Positions 1-10,024 of a DNA stretch of 23,233 bases are shown piece after piece. Every line of letters begins with the position of its first letter. Positions within the stretch are counted from its first letter, which is position 1. The notes below the pieces were generated by a model. That model saw only the letters and a list, made by a program, of their open reading frames with translations. It searched no databases and was not told where the DNA came from. The translations under genes were made by a program, and so were the position numbers. Origin of the DNA: Ophiothrix spiculata (taxonomy: Eukaryota > Echinodermata > Ophiuroidea > Amphilepidida > Ophiotrichidae); assembly GCA_000969725.1 (NCBI GenBank), contig JXSR01S029089.1, one strand, 5' to 3'.

Positions 1-2516
1 AATCTGTATCCAAAAATCAACAGATAAGATGATCTCACAAGCTATATATTGCGAAAATATTTGTTCGTTCTTATCTTGTTTTCTGAGAAGAATAGGGTTT
101 TGCGCATTGTATATGTTACGTTATACACTAAGTAAATCTATTGTAGATAGATATTATCAAAATATATCAGACGATACTTTGCAAGAACGAAATTGATCTA
201 CCCATTTCAGCTGTACAGGGCTGATGCGTTTCAACAAAACGTGATCTTTCAACAAAAGCTAAGTTTTTTTATAACTATATGATATTAGTATTGTTATTAC
301 AGTTGAGACATTACAAGCAATTGATATCATAAAGATACAGAGTTACGTTATAAAGCATCTGCCTACTTCCAGGACCATGGCGCTAGTGCATACAATATTT
401 AAAACTGAATAACATAACATTCACTGATCAATGCAGTACCTGACCCTCTTTTTAGATGGCTGTCCTGCCCGTATGAGCCGTTAATGCAATACGCTTCATT
501 TAACGATACAGGTGAAAATACATGTCAAGGTCGTAATTTGCCGAAATTGATTTTTGACAGATTCACAATCCCTGTGCTTATTACAAAATATCAGCAAAGT
601 ATTTTTTCAACAAAATGATATGAAATATGAAATTAATCTATATATTTTAAGACAATCAACATGATCAACAGAGTATATAGGGCTAACTGACCTTAAAAGC
701 GTTAATTTTAGTTATACTTTTAACTCTCTGACAAACTTTGACGGACCCTAATTTGACTTTTTGAAATCGAGTAAAGTTTATTGTGGTGTCATTTGAATCC
801 TTAAGCCCACGGTATTTGCAAAAATTTAAAAAAAAGTGAAAATAACAAGAGACTGCATTTTGGATGGACGGTCATATATGGGTTCAACATTTTCTACGAC
901 TTTATATAAGAAGCTACATACTGCATATTTTAAGTATTATATATCAGCCGAAAGAAGATACGCTTTGACACCATGTTAGAACATATAGCTATATAACTGA
1001 GACTTAATAACACCTCGATATAGGCCAGCTTGCCATAATAAATGTATCGATTATGCCTTTCTTTTTCTGCGCTTGTCGTCAGAATATCACTAGACATATT
1101 GGTTGTAAGTTTAAAACATAACATTTTCGCAGTATAGGATGCTTATCAAATCAGACTAAGAAATGGAAGACCTACGGTTTCAACATTGAAATATTGCACA
1201 CATTTATTTGTTACAAGGACCAACACTTAAACATAGTCCGTGAATAAGGTAATATGTTGCTCTATGCTACCACATTCTGAGCATGTTTTACTCAATATCA
1301 GACTGATATCTATTTTCGTTCCGTTGAAAGCATCATTATATTTCGATAACAAACATAACGCTTTACAATATTGTTGATGGTTTTTCAATAAATTCGACAG
1401 ATATCACTTCTGCAAGTGTATGACTTAAGGACTATCCGTGTAAATCAGTTTATGCTATATTCTGTATAAAAAATTGTATATTTTTGGATTCGATGTTTTT
1501 TATACTTTAAAAGGAAAGAAATCCACTGACTGTTATAAACATAAAGGGCTTTATTTCAACTAAGAACGATTACATTAAAATCAATAAACATTGCATAAAA
1601 TGTATTTTGTTTTAAAGAAAAAACATTTTCAGGTAAGATCTTTATGTGTTATTCAAATAATTCACATTAAACCTGATATATAACTTTTAAAAATATTTCA
1701 CGGTGCTTTTCTGGCATATTGATGGGTGACATTAATAAACCAGAGACCGATATTCTACTTGGTAAAATCATTGTTTCTTGATCCCCATTCGTGACCGACT
1801 TATATACTAACAAAACAGTGACGAATCATTTATGGCAATCTCATTTAAATGGACTAGTTTCTTTATTGATATAAAGGTGTGTCAAAATTTTACTGAGGAA
1901 GATAATCCATACCTCTCGCCTCAAGCAATGGTTAAGACAAACGCAGTATAAGCGTAGTACCTCCAAAATAGATATAATTTTAAATATTATCATTTTTTAC
2001 CTCAATAATCCAGACTCAAGGCTATATCTAATATTTAATAGAGTGACTAACAGCATGAGCCTTCGATCTGTTGTTCTAAATACTCCTACTCCTTTTATTT
2101 ATTTCTATTTTTTCCAGCTTCGATTTACTAGGCTTTGTGATAACAACAACAATAAAAAGAAACATAAAAATGTGACTAATTTAAGACGAATCATAGACAA
2201 TAGGTTTACGTAAATGTTTGAGTCAAATGTTAACAAAACTAAAGGTATATAATATTTTATTTTACTCATTATCGGTACCATGCCAGACTTATTTCACAGT
2301 ATGCAGCCGGACTTATGTCACTGAAAGTGACACCAGGTTTGACATTATTTGATCAAAGACAAAATCAAGTTGACAAATGTACATGTTTGATTTTTTAAAA
2401 CGACTTTGAACTAAACAACTGTTTAATTGGGTTAAACATTGTGAAAAATCGAACGGGAAGACCTATGATCAGTTCGAATAATAAGGAAGTTGTAGTTTGA
2501 TATAGTAGTCATTCAA
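1..2516. other. AT-rich non-coding stretch, no gene seen
   Basis: Only short chance open frames occur on either strand, and none shows a recognisable motif or codon pattern. Small local structures include the perfect inverted repeat GTCACT-GAA-AGTGAC near 2316-2330. No transposon protein, RNA gene or long repeat shared with the rest of the window was found. Confidence 0.6.
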
Positions 2517-2715
2517 AAGGCCCTGTCAGACATCACCGTATACAGCAAAACGTACAAGTAACGTACAAAAGTTTCACATATTGAACGTGTGCTAAAATAT
2601 TGAACGTACTTTTAACGAACACATGACGAACAACAATGCATAAAACATAACAATAGTGGGATAAAGTACGTTTTGCGTACGTTTTGCTCTATACCGTGAT
2701 GTGTGAGAGAGCCTT
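2517..2715. mobile_element. 199-bp MITE with 39-bp terminal inverted repeats
   Basis: The left end begins AAGGCCCTGTCAGACATC and the reverse complement of the right end begins AAGGCTCTCTCACACATC. The two 39-bp arms differ at only about five positions and both run into GCAAAACGTAC. Inside, ACGTAC is repeated several times near each end. There is no coding capacity, so this is a non-autonomous DNA transposon. The right end abuts TTAA, while the left flank reads TCAAAA, so no clean target duplication is visible. Ends starting GGC with a 3-bp duplication would suit PIF/Harbinger, and a TTAA site would suit piggyBac. Superfamily is left open. Confidence 0.75.
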
Positions 2716-2730
2716 AATACCTACATACCT

Positions 2731-3213
2731 TTAACCCTTGTCCTCCTTACTATTTTTTGTAACACGAACTCCGAAAGGGGGGTTGCAACCTCCCCTAATA
2801 TTTTTGAACGGAATCCCCTATGAACTTGCTTTTCTTATTAATAGATAGAATCGTCCAAGGTGTTACATAATTATGACGTAATAAATACTTTCGGATTGAA
2901 GAAACAGGCATAAGTGGCCATTATGGCAAAAATGGCCAAAAAATTGTGCTATAAAAGTTCTAAAATTGGGATTGTCATCAGGATTTTGCTAATAAAAAAG
3001 TAAAGGTAAATAATGATTCCAACATGTCTTGTAAGTTTGAGTTCTATAGCATGCATGCATTTGTCAAAATCCCGGGATTTCACTAACCCCCTGCTCCCCA
3101 AATTTGACGGCCTACTGTAACCCCACCAGGAGGTAAAAGATTACCCAAATGCCTTTAGTCGGTTGCTTTTGCGTTTTGATGTAGCGGGAAAAAATCCTTG
3201 GGGTTGCACTATC
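2731..3213 (+). mobile_element. TTAA-flanked piggyBac-like MITE, copy A
   Basis: It starts TTAACCCTTGTCCTCCTTAC, matching the ends of copies E and D. Successive blocks are shared with other copies: GTAACACGA then a GGGGGGTTGCAACCTCCCC palindrome; a central block with TTACATAATTATGACGTAA and GGCAAAAATGGCCA (shared with B); AACATGTCTTGTAAGTTTGA and TAGCATGCA (shared with D); TTTGACGGCCTACTGTAACC and TTACCCAAATGC then TTGCTTTTGCGTTTTG (shared with D and E). The right end is decayed past about 3213. It is the only copy containing both the central and the right-hand blocks, so it is the best guide to the full element. There is no coding capacity. Confidence 0.7.
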
Positions 3214-3315
3214 TAGCTCTTTCATTATTACGACTAGAATATAATTGAATGAACACAACTGTTTTTTAACACTTTTACACTAATACCAATCAAAATTAAT
3301 CAATACATGCATTGC

Positions 3316-3370
3316 TTTTGTTTTAAATATTTTAAAGCAATTAATGAATGAGTTACAATCCATCGCCCGG
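3316..3370 (+). repeat. Local direct repeat, first copy
   Basis: The segment TTTTAAAGCAATTAATGAAT GAGTTACAA followed directly by TCCATCGCCCG recurs about 215 bp downstream (3532-3631). The first copy has the two blocks adjacent. Confidence 0.75.
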
Positions 3371-3531
3371 TTTCAAATAGTGTTGTATGTGGTTGTATAA
3401 TCAGATTTGAAATGTTTTCAAACTTCAATGTAAGCTACACAAAAATATATAAATGTTTTTTCTTTTCTGTGTTTTTCTGGTGAGTTTGGGTATATCAAAT
3501 ATTTATTTTTTGTTTAGTTATTTACTTAGGT

Positions 3532-3631
3532 TTTTGTTTTAACTATTTTAAAGCAATTAATGAATGAGTTACAAAAAAAAAAGACCGGCCACATAAAGCT
3601 GTTGCACAATTTGCTCCATCGCCCGATTGAG
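3532..3631 (+). repeat. Local direct repeat, second copy with 38-bp interruption
   Basis: It repeats the block at 3316-3370 almost without change. Between GAGTTACAA and TCCATCGCCCG it has an extra A-rich tract and GACCGGCCACATAAAGC. This is either a short insertion here or a deletion in the first copy. A 75-codon open frame over this copy is a by-product of the repeat and is not called. Confidence 0.7.
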
Positions 3632-4929
3632 TATTTTTATATTGATAACAAGGTAGAAAAAATACACGTACTTAGAACTAAAGAACTAATCATAAAAGTA
3701 TCTCTGTTTATCGCTTGTTTTCTTACTGTTAAAAATTCAACGGCTATTTCATATCTCTTGACTATTTGGTATTATAGCTCAGTCTGACGAGACTTGACGA
3801 GACGCGTCAAATTACCGGTATAAAGTGATTTGTGCGTTCTATTCTTCATTAAACGACTGCCTTGAAAACATTAGTCTGCTAGCTATTATGAGTTACCGGT
3901 GTTTGGCCTAATTAAAGGTTTTGATATCAATCGTACATACAACTATTAAAGATAGAATGTAGCAGCAAAGCTTCGGTATCGTTATCAAAGATGGTCACAA
4001 GAAGAGGCATTTGTCTAGGATAGATTGCAGATTACATATTTTGAAGTAACGTATTGACCGACCTCCATTTTGGTGAAATTCTGTTGAATATTATATATAT
4101 ATTTTTTTAATAAACCCCTTTTGAAATTAATTTATTACCATATAATATACGATTAAAGACATTGGCTACGATATCAAATCTGAAAATTAAACTTTCCGCG
4201 TCTTTAATGCATTTTTCCAACTACTAACTTATATCCATATCCATTTTTGTTAAAGCACTACATGTATAAAGTGTTAACAATTAAGCGTCACCTGTCTCCA
4301 ATGACTTTTGATTTTTTTGGGCTTATTGGTTTTGTTTTTGGTAGATATGAATACCCTCCAAACGATTTGTCTTAAAGATGCTTACTTTTTCTCTTATGGC
4401 TGTTTGTTGAATTCGGGATCATTCCACATATATTAGTATATTAAGGGATGTATGTGCCTTTCATCCATATTTCGGTGGCAAAACAATTTTTCGGTAAAAT
4501 ATACTTGAAAACGCTTTTAGATAGCCACATTCCTTCATGTTATGCTGTTTTACTGTAAACCATTTTTTGGTCAAAATCGTATAGTATTACTTTAAGTTTG
4601 AACACTTTATAAGAGGAGACAATTATCTATGCATTGATTTTTAAATCGCAGGCGATTTTAATGGTCGTGTATTGGGCATCTATCAAACCATTTTTGTTGA
4701 AAATATCATGCTCTTGATTGTATTTAACATTATTAATATGAAATCATTTTAAATCGACAAGCATTCTTATTTGACTTTAGATAAAATAGAAACACTGTCG
4801 ATTGTTTGCCAAGTAACAAATTGTGTGGAAAATTTCTTTTTTAGAAATGCGTCAAAACTAAACCAAGCAATCAGCTAAACCTTTCATTTTTTATTATTTG
4901 CTGTAAGCTAGATGCAGATTTCTCGATTC
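3632..4929. other. AT-rich non-coding stretch, no gene seen
   Basis: It contains short simple-sequence tracts, such as an ATATATATAT run near 4092, and the direct repeat GACGAGACTT / GACGAGAC near 3787. No coding region or terminal repeats could be supported. Confidence 0.55.
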
Positions 4930-5277
4930 AAGTTCTTGCAGGAAATTAATCAGGCTTAAAACTTACACAGCATATTAAAAACACAATTTCCCTTCTTAAT
5001 AAGCAAAAAAACCCGTCAAAAATCCGATATTTAGAACTTTTACAGCAAACTTTCGATTTGGTGGCCATTTTTGCCCAAAATTTGCGTTTTTCCGACTCGG
5101 AAGTACTTATGACGTCATTATTACATAACGCCTTGGCTGATTTTCATGATTTTGGTATCAATGGATAGAATAGATCCTACCCTATACTTTGGTATAAGGC
5201 ATAGCAACTTTTAGCACTCCAATTTATATTTCATAGGGGTGGTAACCACCCCCGTTGATTGACGGTTTTTTTTTGCT

Positions 5278-5690
5278 TTAACAAGAAATATTTTTCTGAC
5301 CGTGGTATCCGCTCAAATGGTCCTGTATTGTGGAATTCACTTCCAAAAGTTCTCAAAATGTCCGGTTCCGTCAATTCTTTCCGCCAAAATTATAAAACAA
5401 TTCTTATAAACATGTATAACTAAAATGTACTTTGAGCATGTCCTTGTCTTGTTCTTCGTCTTTGTTTGGTCACTTTACTTTATTTTTTTATTTTCTTTTT
5501 CTTGAACTGTTTTTCATTTTAGGGATAGGCTATTTACCAGCCTCATTGGCCGCTCAGCTTATTCCTCCATAATGTATTGCTGTTCATTATTTCTTTTCGT
5601 GTATGATTTATGTGTTTGATATTTTATCTTTTGTGTATTTATTTGTTTATGGGAATGAATAAAACTGAACTGAACTGAAACTGAACAAAC
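5278..5690 (+). mobile_element. 5'-truncated CR1/L2-group LINE, 3' end only
   Basis: This contains the last 47 codons of a LINE reverse-transcriptase ORF, then a T-rich 3' untranslated region of about 240 bp. It ends in AATGAATAAAACTGAACTGA and a short (CTGAA)n microsatellite tail, a typical 3' end for CR1/L2-group LINEs. Both edges fall inside TTAA-MITE copy B, so this is a nested and later insertion. No clear target-site duplication is visible. Confidence 0.8.
5280..5423 (+). pseudogene. C-terminal remnant of a LINE reverse transcriptase
   Basis: The 47-codon frame reads YFSDRGIRSNGPVLWNSLPK near its start, ends at the stop codon TAA (5421-5423), and has the tail VNSFRQNYKTILINMYN. The signature GPVLWNSLP followed by a basic SF..x.K.. 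helix is the usual C-terminus of CR1/L2/Rex-type LINE ORF2 proteins, after the RT domain. The intact LINE at 7214-8593 has the parallel AVLWNTLPLHVKN and FKSCLKTHLF, but the two differ enough to be separate families. Everything upstream (endonuclease, catalytic RT motifs) is missing, so the fragment cannot be functional. The truncation falls where copy B of the TTAA MITE resumes. Confidence 0.85.
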
Positions 5691-5723
5691 ATTACACAAA
5701 TACGTTGGTAAGACAAGGGTTAC

Positions 5724-6850
5724 GTATCGAAAGAAAAACTATAATCTAAAAAAAACACCAATAAAGAAGTTCAAAGCACATTTTCAAAATGCATTTTTTG
5801 TTTCTTTCTTGTTTAATCTAAAAATGTTTTTCATCTCATTCTTGTATTAAAAAAATGCAGCACTTTTTTCATTAAGCAGAATATTTCTGCTTTTTTGACC
5901 TTTTTATAGTTATTCCTTTTTGTTTTCCGCAGGACAAAATAATCAGAGATAAATATATAGGTCACCTAAACAATCACTCATTTACTTCTCTAAGTTAAAT
6001 GCACATCACGCTGAGCTTTTCAAGTGTCAACAATACAATTATGCGACTGTCTTTTATTGTTTAAGATATGGTGAATATCCTCTATGAGAAGATGCTTCGG
6101 TCAATTTGTGCCTGTAAAAGCTTGATCACAGGAATTGACTATGGCATTTGATTGATTTATATACCTGCATTAAAAACCTTTCAGTCCTGCTTTGTTGTTA
6201 GATTTTATAACATAAAAAGGAATTTCGCCACCAAATATGTGGACAGCATGCGTTCTATGTGAATATAATGGGAAATAATGAATATTAAATACGATTCGCG
6301 AAACGGTAGGGAGTCACGTTTTTACCCAATATAAGAAAGCAAAAGAGTAATATGTTTTTATAGACGTTGAATTGAAAATGCCATTAAAACAAATCATGAA
6401 ACAGAATAATCTCCATGAAAACTACTGAAAGGTTGTTTTAAACATAAACATATATCCGGTAACTCAAATATCCCGAAGGCTGTGTTATTATACAAAATGC
6501 AAAGAATGTGAAAAAGGAGTATAACAAGCAAAACAGATATCAGTTTCTTTGAAAGCGCTATTACATATCCACTGTAAACTTTGAGTAATAAATTAAGAAT
6601 AACACTATTAAATCCTACTAACGGCGTCACGGCGATATACACAATTCCTTTGCAAAGTTTACTGGACGATAAATTTAAGTCACTTATAACTAATATGCTT
6701 TTTTTTTTATTTACAGTTAGAAAATACCCGTATTTTAAAGTTAGTGGTTATTATAATTTTGTTTTATTTATTATTTCTTGTTAAAGTAGTAAACTTATTT
6801 TACTTACGGCGCAGCAAATTTCTTTTACCGCCTGTATCGTTATTTATAAG
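5724..6850. other. AT-rich non-coding stretch, no gene seen
   Basis: Open frames of 67-82 codons on both strands (6394-6784) overlap each other, are rich in A/T codons and show no motif. No repeat of another part of the window was identified here. Confidence 0.55.
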
Positions 6851-7045
6851 TTAGCCTTCGTCCTGAAGGGGGTGGTAACCATCTCCAAACGGTTGGTCGT
6901 CGATTGTTCCCTAACACAAAAAAAAAGCGACCCTGGGCATTTAAGGCGTTTTCTTAGAGATGCAAAATCTTCATTGTTTTTCATAAACATTTAGTACTTG
7001 GTAGGTTTATTAACAAATCTAACAAAAATGGTCACCACGCTCGTT
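6851..7045 (-). mobile_element. TTAA-family MITE, right-hand part, copy C
   Basis: Read on the minus strand it carries GCGTGGTGACCATTTTTG, then TTAAATGCCCAGGGTCGCTT, then GGTTACCACCCCCTTCAGGA and CGAAGGCTAA. This parallels the right third of copy D: AGGTGGTACCCCCATTTT, TACTCGGGGTCGCTTTC, GGTAACCACCCTCCCCCCTA, GGAAGACG...AGGGTTAA. The terminal TTAA is mutated to CTAA. The left two thirds are absent. Confidence 0.6.
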
Positions 7046-7149
7046 TTTGCGATACAGACATTTCAAAAGTATATAATTTCACAAAAAGATTACCCGATAA
7101 ATACCACACAAAGTATAAGAAAAGCTCCAAAAAGTCCATTATTATGTGT

Positions 7150-8590
7150 TTTTATATATATATATATACTAAGCAAGGCATGAACAAAATACAGTTATAT
7201 GAAAACAAGGAACTTATTTACCAAAAGCAAGTTTAAACAAATGTGTCTTAAGGCAAGATTTAAATTGATTGACAGTTTGACAATTCTTTACATGAAGTGG
7301 CAGAGTATTCCAAAGGACAGCAGAAGCTTTTTGGAAAGAACGATCACCATAAGTAGCAGTAGCTGTTGATGAAGACACAATTTTAAATTGAGAAGCAGAA
7401 CGTAAATTGCGAGGTGGAATATACTTCTTAACAAGGTCCTGCAGATACACAGGTGCCAATCCATGTAGAGATTTGTATGTTAAGACTAAAACTTTGAACT
7501 TAATACGGTATTCTACTGGCAGCCAATGTAATTGTTGTAAGACAGGAGTAATATGATCACAAAACCGTGTGCGAGTAACCAGTCTTGCCGCCGAATTTTG
7601 CAATCTTTGCAGTTTGGAAATGTGTGAGTCAGGAAGGCCATAAAGAAGGCTGTTACATTGGTCAAGGCGACATGTAATAAATGCATGGACTAAAGTTTCA
7701 GTCGTCTTTTGGTCAAGAAAATTTCTTATTCGACCAATTTTATACAAGGCGAATGAAGCAGCACGACATAAATTGTTAATATAACTATCCATTTTAAGAT
7801 CATTTTCAAATATGACCCCGAGGTTGCGTGCATTCATAACAGGTTGAATCGACACATTGGCAATTTCAACAGATGGTAAATAAGAGGATGTTCGGAAGCG
7901 AGATGTTACATGAATTACTTCAGTCTTATCCTCATTTAATTTCAATCCATTTGCAGTAGACCAAGATTTAACATCATTTATACATTTCTCAAGTTTGGAA
8001 ATAACAAAATTATTAATATCCGAATCCCGTTTCAAAATAACATAAATTTGTGTATCGTCCGCATATAACATTTTTCCAAAGCCATGAGATTCAATGATAT
8101 CTTCAATTGGTGCAGTATACAAAGTGAACGATAAGGGACCGATAACAGAGCCCTGTGGCACACCTTCAAGTGGTACATGGGGTTTGGATAAACATCCATT
8201 TATAATAACAGATTGGGAACGATTCACAAAATACGATTTAAACCAATTCAAAGCGGATCCGGAAACACCATATCTACTATGCAAGCGGTCAAGAAAAGAA
8301 TTGTGACTAATAGTATCGAAAGCTGCAGAATAATCCAAGAGTATCAAGACAGCTTCATCACCTTGGTCAACAGCCAACAACAAGTCATTATAAACACGTA
8401 GAAGTGCAGTTTCAATGCTATGGCAAGATCTATAAGCCGATTGCGTTCTTCTGCAGAGGTTGTTTGAAGATAGATACTCTTGAATCTTAGAAGCACCAAC
8501 ACGTTCAATTGTCTTTGCAAGAAACTTAAGATTGGCAACAGGCCTATAATTTTTCAATATTTCACAATCGTAGCCGATCCCCGGTGACGT
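7150..8590 (-). mobile_element. 5'-truncated CR1/L2-group LINE with open RT frame
   Basis: This non-LTR retrotransposon insertion is oriented on the minus strand. It keeps the reverse-transcriptase half of ORF2 and a very short 3' untranslated region ending in or near a (TA)n tract. The 5' part of ORF2 (AP-type endonuclease) and any ORF1 are missing. Protein similarity begins at about the tenth codon of the frame, and an in-frame stop lies two codons upstream of the first ATG. The truncation point is therefore around 8565-8590. Truncation of this kind is normal for target-primed reverse transcription. Confidence 0.85.
7153..7168. repeat. (TA)8 microsatellite, possible LINE 3' tail
   Basis: This short TA run lies about 45 bp past the stop codon of the minus-strand LINE. 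CR1/L2-group LINEs often end in a short tandem repeat, so this may mark the element's 3' end, although (TA)n also arises by chance in DNA this rich in A/T. Confidence 0.5.
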
Positions 8591-8593
8591 CAT
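7214..8593 (-). CDS. LINE ORF2 fragment: reverse transcriptase, CR1/L2 group
   Basis: The 459-codon frame encodes the C-terminal half of a non-LTR retrotransposon ORF2 protein, which copies element RNA into DNA at a nicked target. Visible RT motifs in order: NYRPVANL (residues 15-22), motif A LLDYSAAFD (85-93, catalytic D87), the GVPQGSVIGPL loop (144-154), and catalytic YADD (177-180). Further along are LNEDKTEV and NLGVIF (thumb side), HWLPVEYRIKFKVL (connection region), and the C-terminal LWNTLP. A complete CR1/L2 ORF2 is roughly twice this length and has an N-terminal endonuclease, which is missing. The first ATG is probably accidental: residues 1-9 do not resemble the family and a stop lies just upstream. 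There is no stop or frameshift across the RT, so the insertion is fairly young. It is unlikely to be autonomous. Clade assignment within the jockey/CR1/L2 assemblage is by eye. Confidence 0.9.
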   Translation of the reverse strand: MTSPGIGYDCEILKNYRPVANLKFLAKTIERVGASKIQEYLSSNNLCRRTQSAYRSCHSIETALLRVYNDLLLAVDQGDEAVLILLDYSAAFDTISHNSFLDRLHSRYGVSGSALNWFKSYFVNRSQSVIINGCLSKPHVPLEGVPQGSVIGPLSFTLYTAPIEDIIESHGFGKMLYADDTQIYVILKRDSDINNFVISKLEKCINDVKSWSTANGLKLNEDKTEVIHVTSRFRTSSYLPSVEIANVSIQPVMNARNLGVIFENDLKMDSYINNLCRAASFALYKIGRIRNFLDQKTTETLVHAFITCRLDQCNSLLYGLPDSHISKLQRLQNSAARLVTRTRFCDHITPVLQQLHWLPVEYRIKFKVLVLTYKSLHGLAPVYLQDLVKKYIPPRNLRSASQFKIVSSSTATATYGDRSFQKASAVLWNTLPLHVKNCQTVNQFKSCLKTHLFKLAFGK

Positions 8594-9729
8594 GTCTTAT
8601 ACCGCCTCTGGCGTAAAGCCGATGGGATTCGTGGAAAAATACTACTTCCGGGATGATCACTAAAATTATTTTTTTAATCGGTAAGGCAATATGATAACAT
8701 ATAGAAAAAGTGGGGTTAACGCGTGAACCCCAGCGGATTTGGAATGACATAATTATGTTGATTACTATAAGAACACTTGTGTATTTTTTTGAGGAAAGGT
8801 AAAAATATGATCTTTGGAATTTATTTCTGAATAACTCTTTGCAGGCGTTTTGACTAATGAATGAATGTAAATTGCGAATCTAAAAAAAAAAGCAAACAAA
8901 CAATTATACCAAATTATGACCTTTGTATATGTTACTATACGGGTGCTAGGAGATTGAAAGTCACATTCTATATTGCTGTAAAAATGAGATCATGAATAAA
9001 AAACGACATTTTCAAAACAGCTTTGTTTTTTGTGATCACATACTGACAGTTACCGTTACAATTACAGTGTTGTTTTCGTGTAGTATTATGGTAAATTTGG
9101 TTGGAGAAAGCAATAGTAAGAAGTAAAGGTCGTGTCACAAGCAAATCGATAGTGGATTATTATATAATCAACCACTGTAATTTTAGAGTCAATCTTGTAA
9201 ACTTGTAATAAATTGATAATCCATTAGTTAAACAAAAATTGTATTCTTAACTGGTTATCTGATTAATATAATCTAAACTTTAAAACGTAAAGTACTTTAT
9301 AATATTCCGTACTGTTCGTGTTATTTTATAATAAGGTCGCATTATATCATACGTAAGTTTGTTTGATAAGTGATTACAAATGCATTTATCTTTTCTATCT
9401 ATTCGAATTAAAAGATAATCACACGTACCAAATCAACTAGAACTAATCAAGTAAAATTTATCTAATACACCATTTAACAATATTCTACATTCATTTTTCA
9501 TACAAGTATATTAACCCTAAATGTAGTTACATTTACACGAAAATGGTCGAGCAGACTGTTATAAATGAAAAAAGTTTCTAATTTAAAACAACTTGAAATA
9601 TAATTTCATTCCAAACCTTAAAGAACAATAACAACATTTTGATAACAATTCACTTGACAACGGTAGGCAATTTTGTAACATCATGTTGTTGTTTTTGTTA
9701 CTTTACGGTTTAATTCCAGCTAAACTATT
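8594..9729. other. AT-rich non-coding stretch, no gene seen
   Basis: It contains a GC-richer patch at 8600-8750 that includes the inverted repeat described at 8711-8732; the rest is A/T-rich. No LINE endonuclease sequence is found here, which supports genuine 5' truncation of the neighbouring LINE. Confidence 0.55.
8711..8732. repeat. Short inverted repeat TGGGGTT...AACCCCA
   Basis: Perfect 7-bp arms flank the 8-base centre AACGCGTG. It is unusual for the local base composition but is not repeated elsewhere in the window, and its function is unknown. Confidence 0.6.
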
Positions 9730-9950
9730 TTTGTTTGAATTTATGTTGTGTGTTTCTCATTCAGTTTCAATTTTTAATGAGTCTATAAATGTTGCAAACG
9801 AAAACAGCTAGAATTTATAAGACACATGTTTGCCTTGCTTGTGTCGTTTCGTAATATGCAAGCACTAAGTTTCCTGCGGCAAGAAAGCAAATGTAAACCA
9901 ACATAAATGAAATTGTAAACCTTAAGAAAACAGTTCTTGTTTCTTAACGT

Positions 9951-9983
9951 ATCAGTCTCCGTCTGATGAATTATGAGACTGAT
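9951..9983. other. 9-bp-stem hairpin in duplicated segment
   Basis: ATCAGTCTC (9951-9959) and GAGACTGAT (9975-9983) are perfect reverse complements around a 15-base loop. The left arm is unchanged in unit 2 (from about 12333), but the right arm there is mutated, so the stem is not conserved. Confidence 0.55.
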
Positions 9984-9993
9984 TTTTTTATTT

Positions 9994-10024
9994 CACGCGG
10001 GAGTTGATAAACATCTCGTGACAT
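9994..10024. other. Most conserved core of the duplicated segment
   Basis: The 31-base block CACGCGGGAGTTGATAAACA followed by TCTCGTGACAT recurs at 12378-12408 with a single T-to-C change, whereas the flanking alignment is clearly diverged. Short CG-containing ends (CGCGGGAG and CTCGCG in unit 2) are partly complementary. It may be a regulatory site or an element core; nothing identifies a function. Confidence 0.5.

Larger units (their letters stand above)
4930..5723 (-). mobile_element. TTAA-family MITE, copy B, split by a LINE
   Basis: Read on the minus strand, its 5' end at 5723 reads GTAACCCTTGTCTTACC, a mutated TTAACCCTTGTCTTCC end. The match breaks at the LINE fragment (5278-5690) and resumes at 5277 with GGGGGTGGTTACCACCCC. 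It continues through TAGGGTAGGATCTATTC, CATTGATACC, the TGACGTCA palindrome (5110-5117) and GGCAAAAATGGCCA, then CTGTAAAAGTTCTAAAT and TGTGTAAGTTTTAAG. The central block is homologous to copies A and F. Homology fades near 4930, so the far end is missing or too diverged. Non-coding. Confidence 0.65.

Noticed and set aside
8586-8760. Continuation of a TTAA-family copy upstream of the minus-strand LINE (TGACGTCA at 8585-8592)
   Set aside because: Apart from the 8-base palindrome, the flanks do not align with the central block of copies A, B or F.
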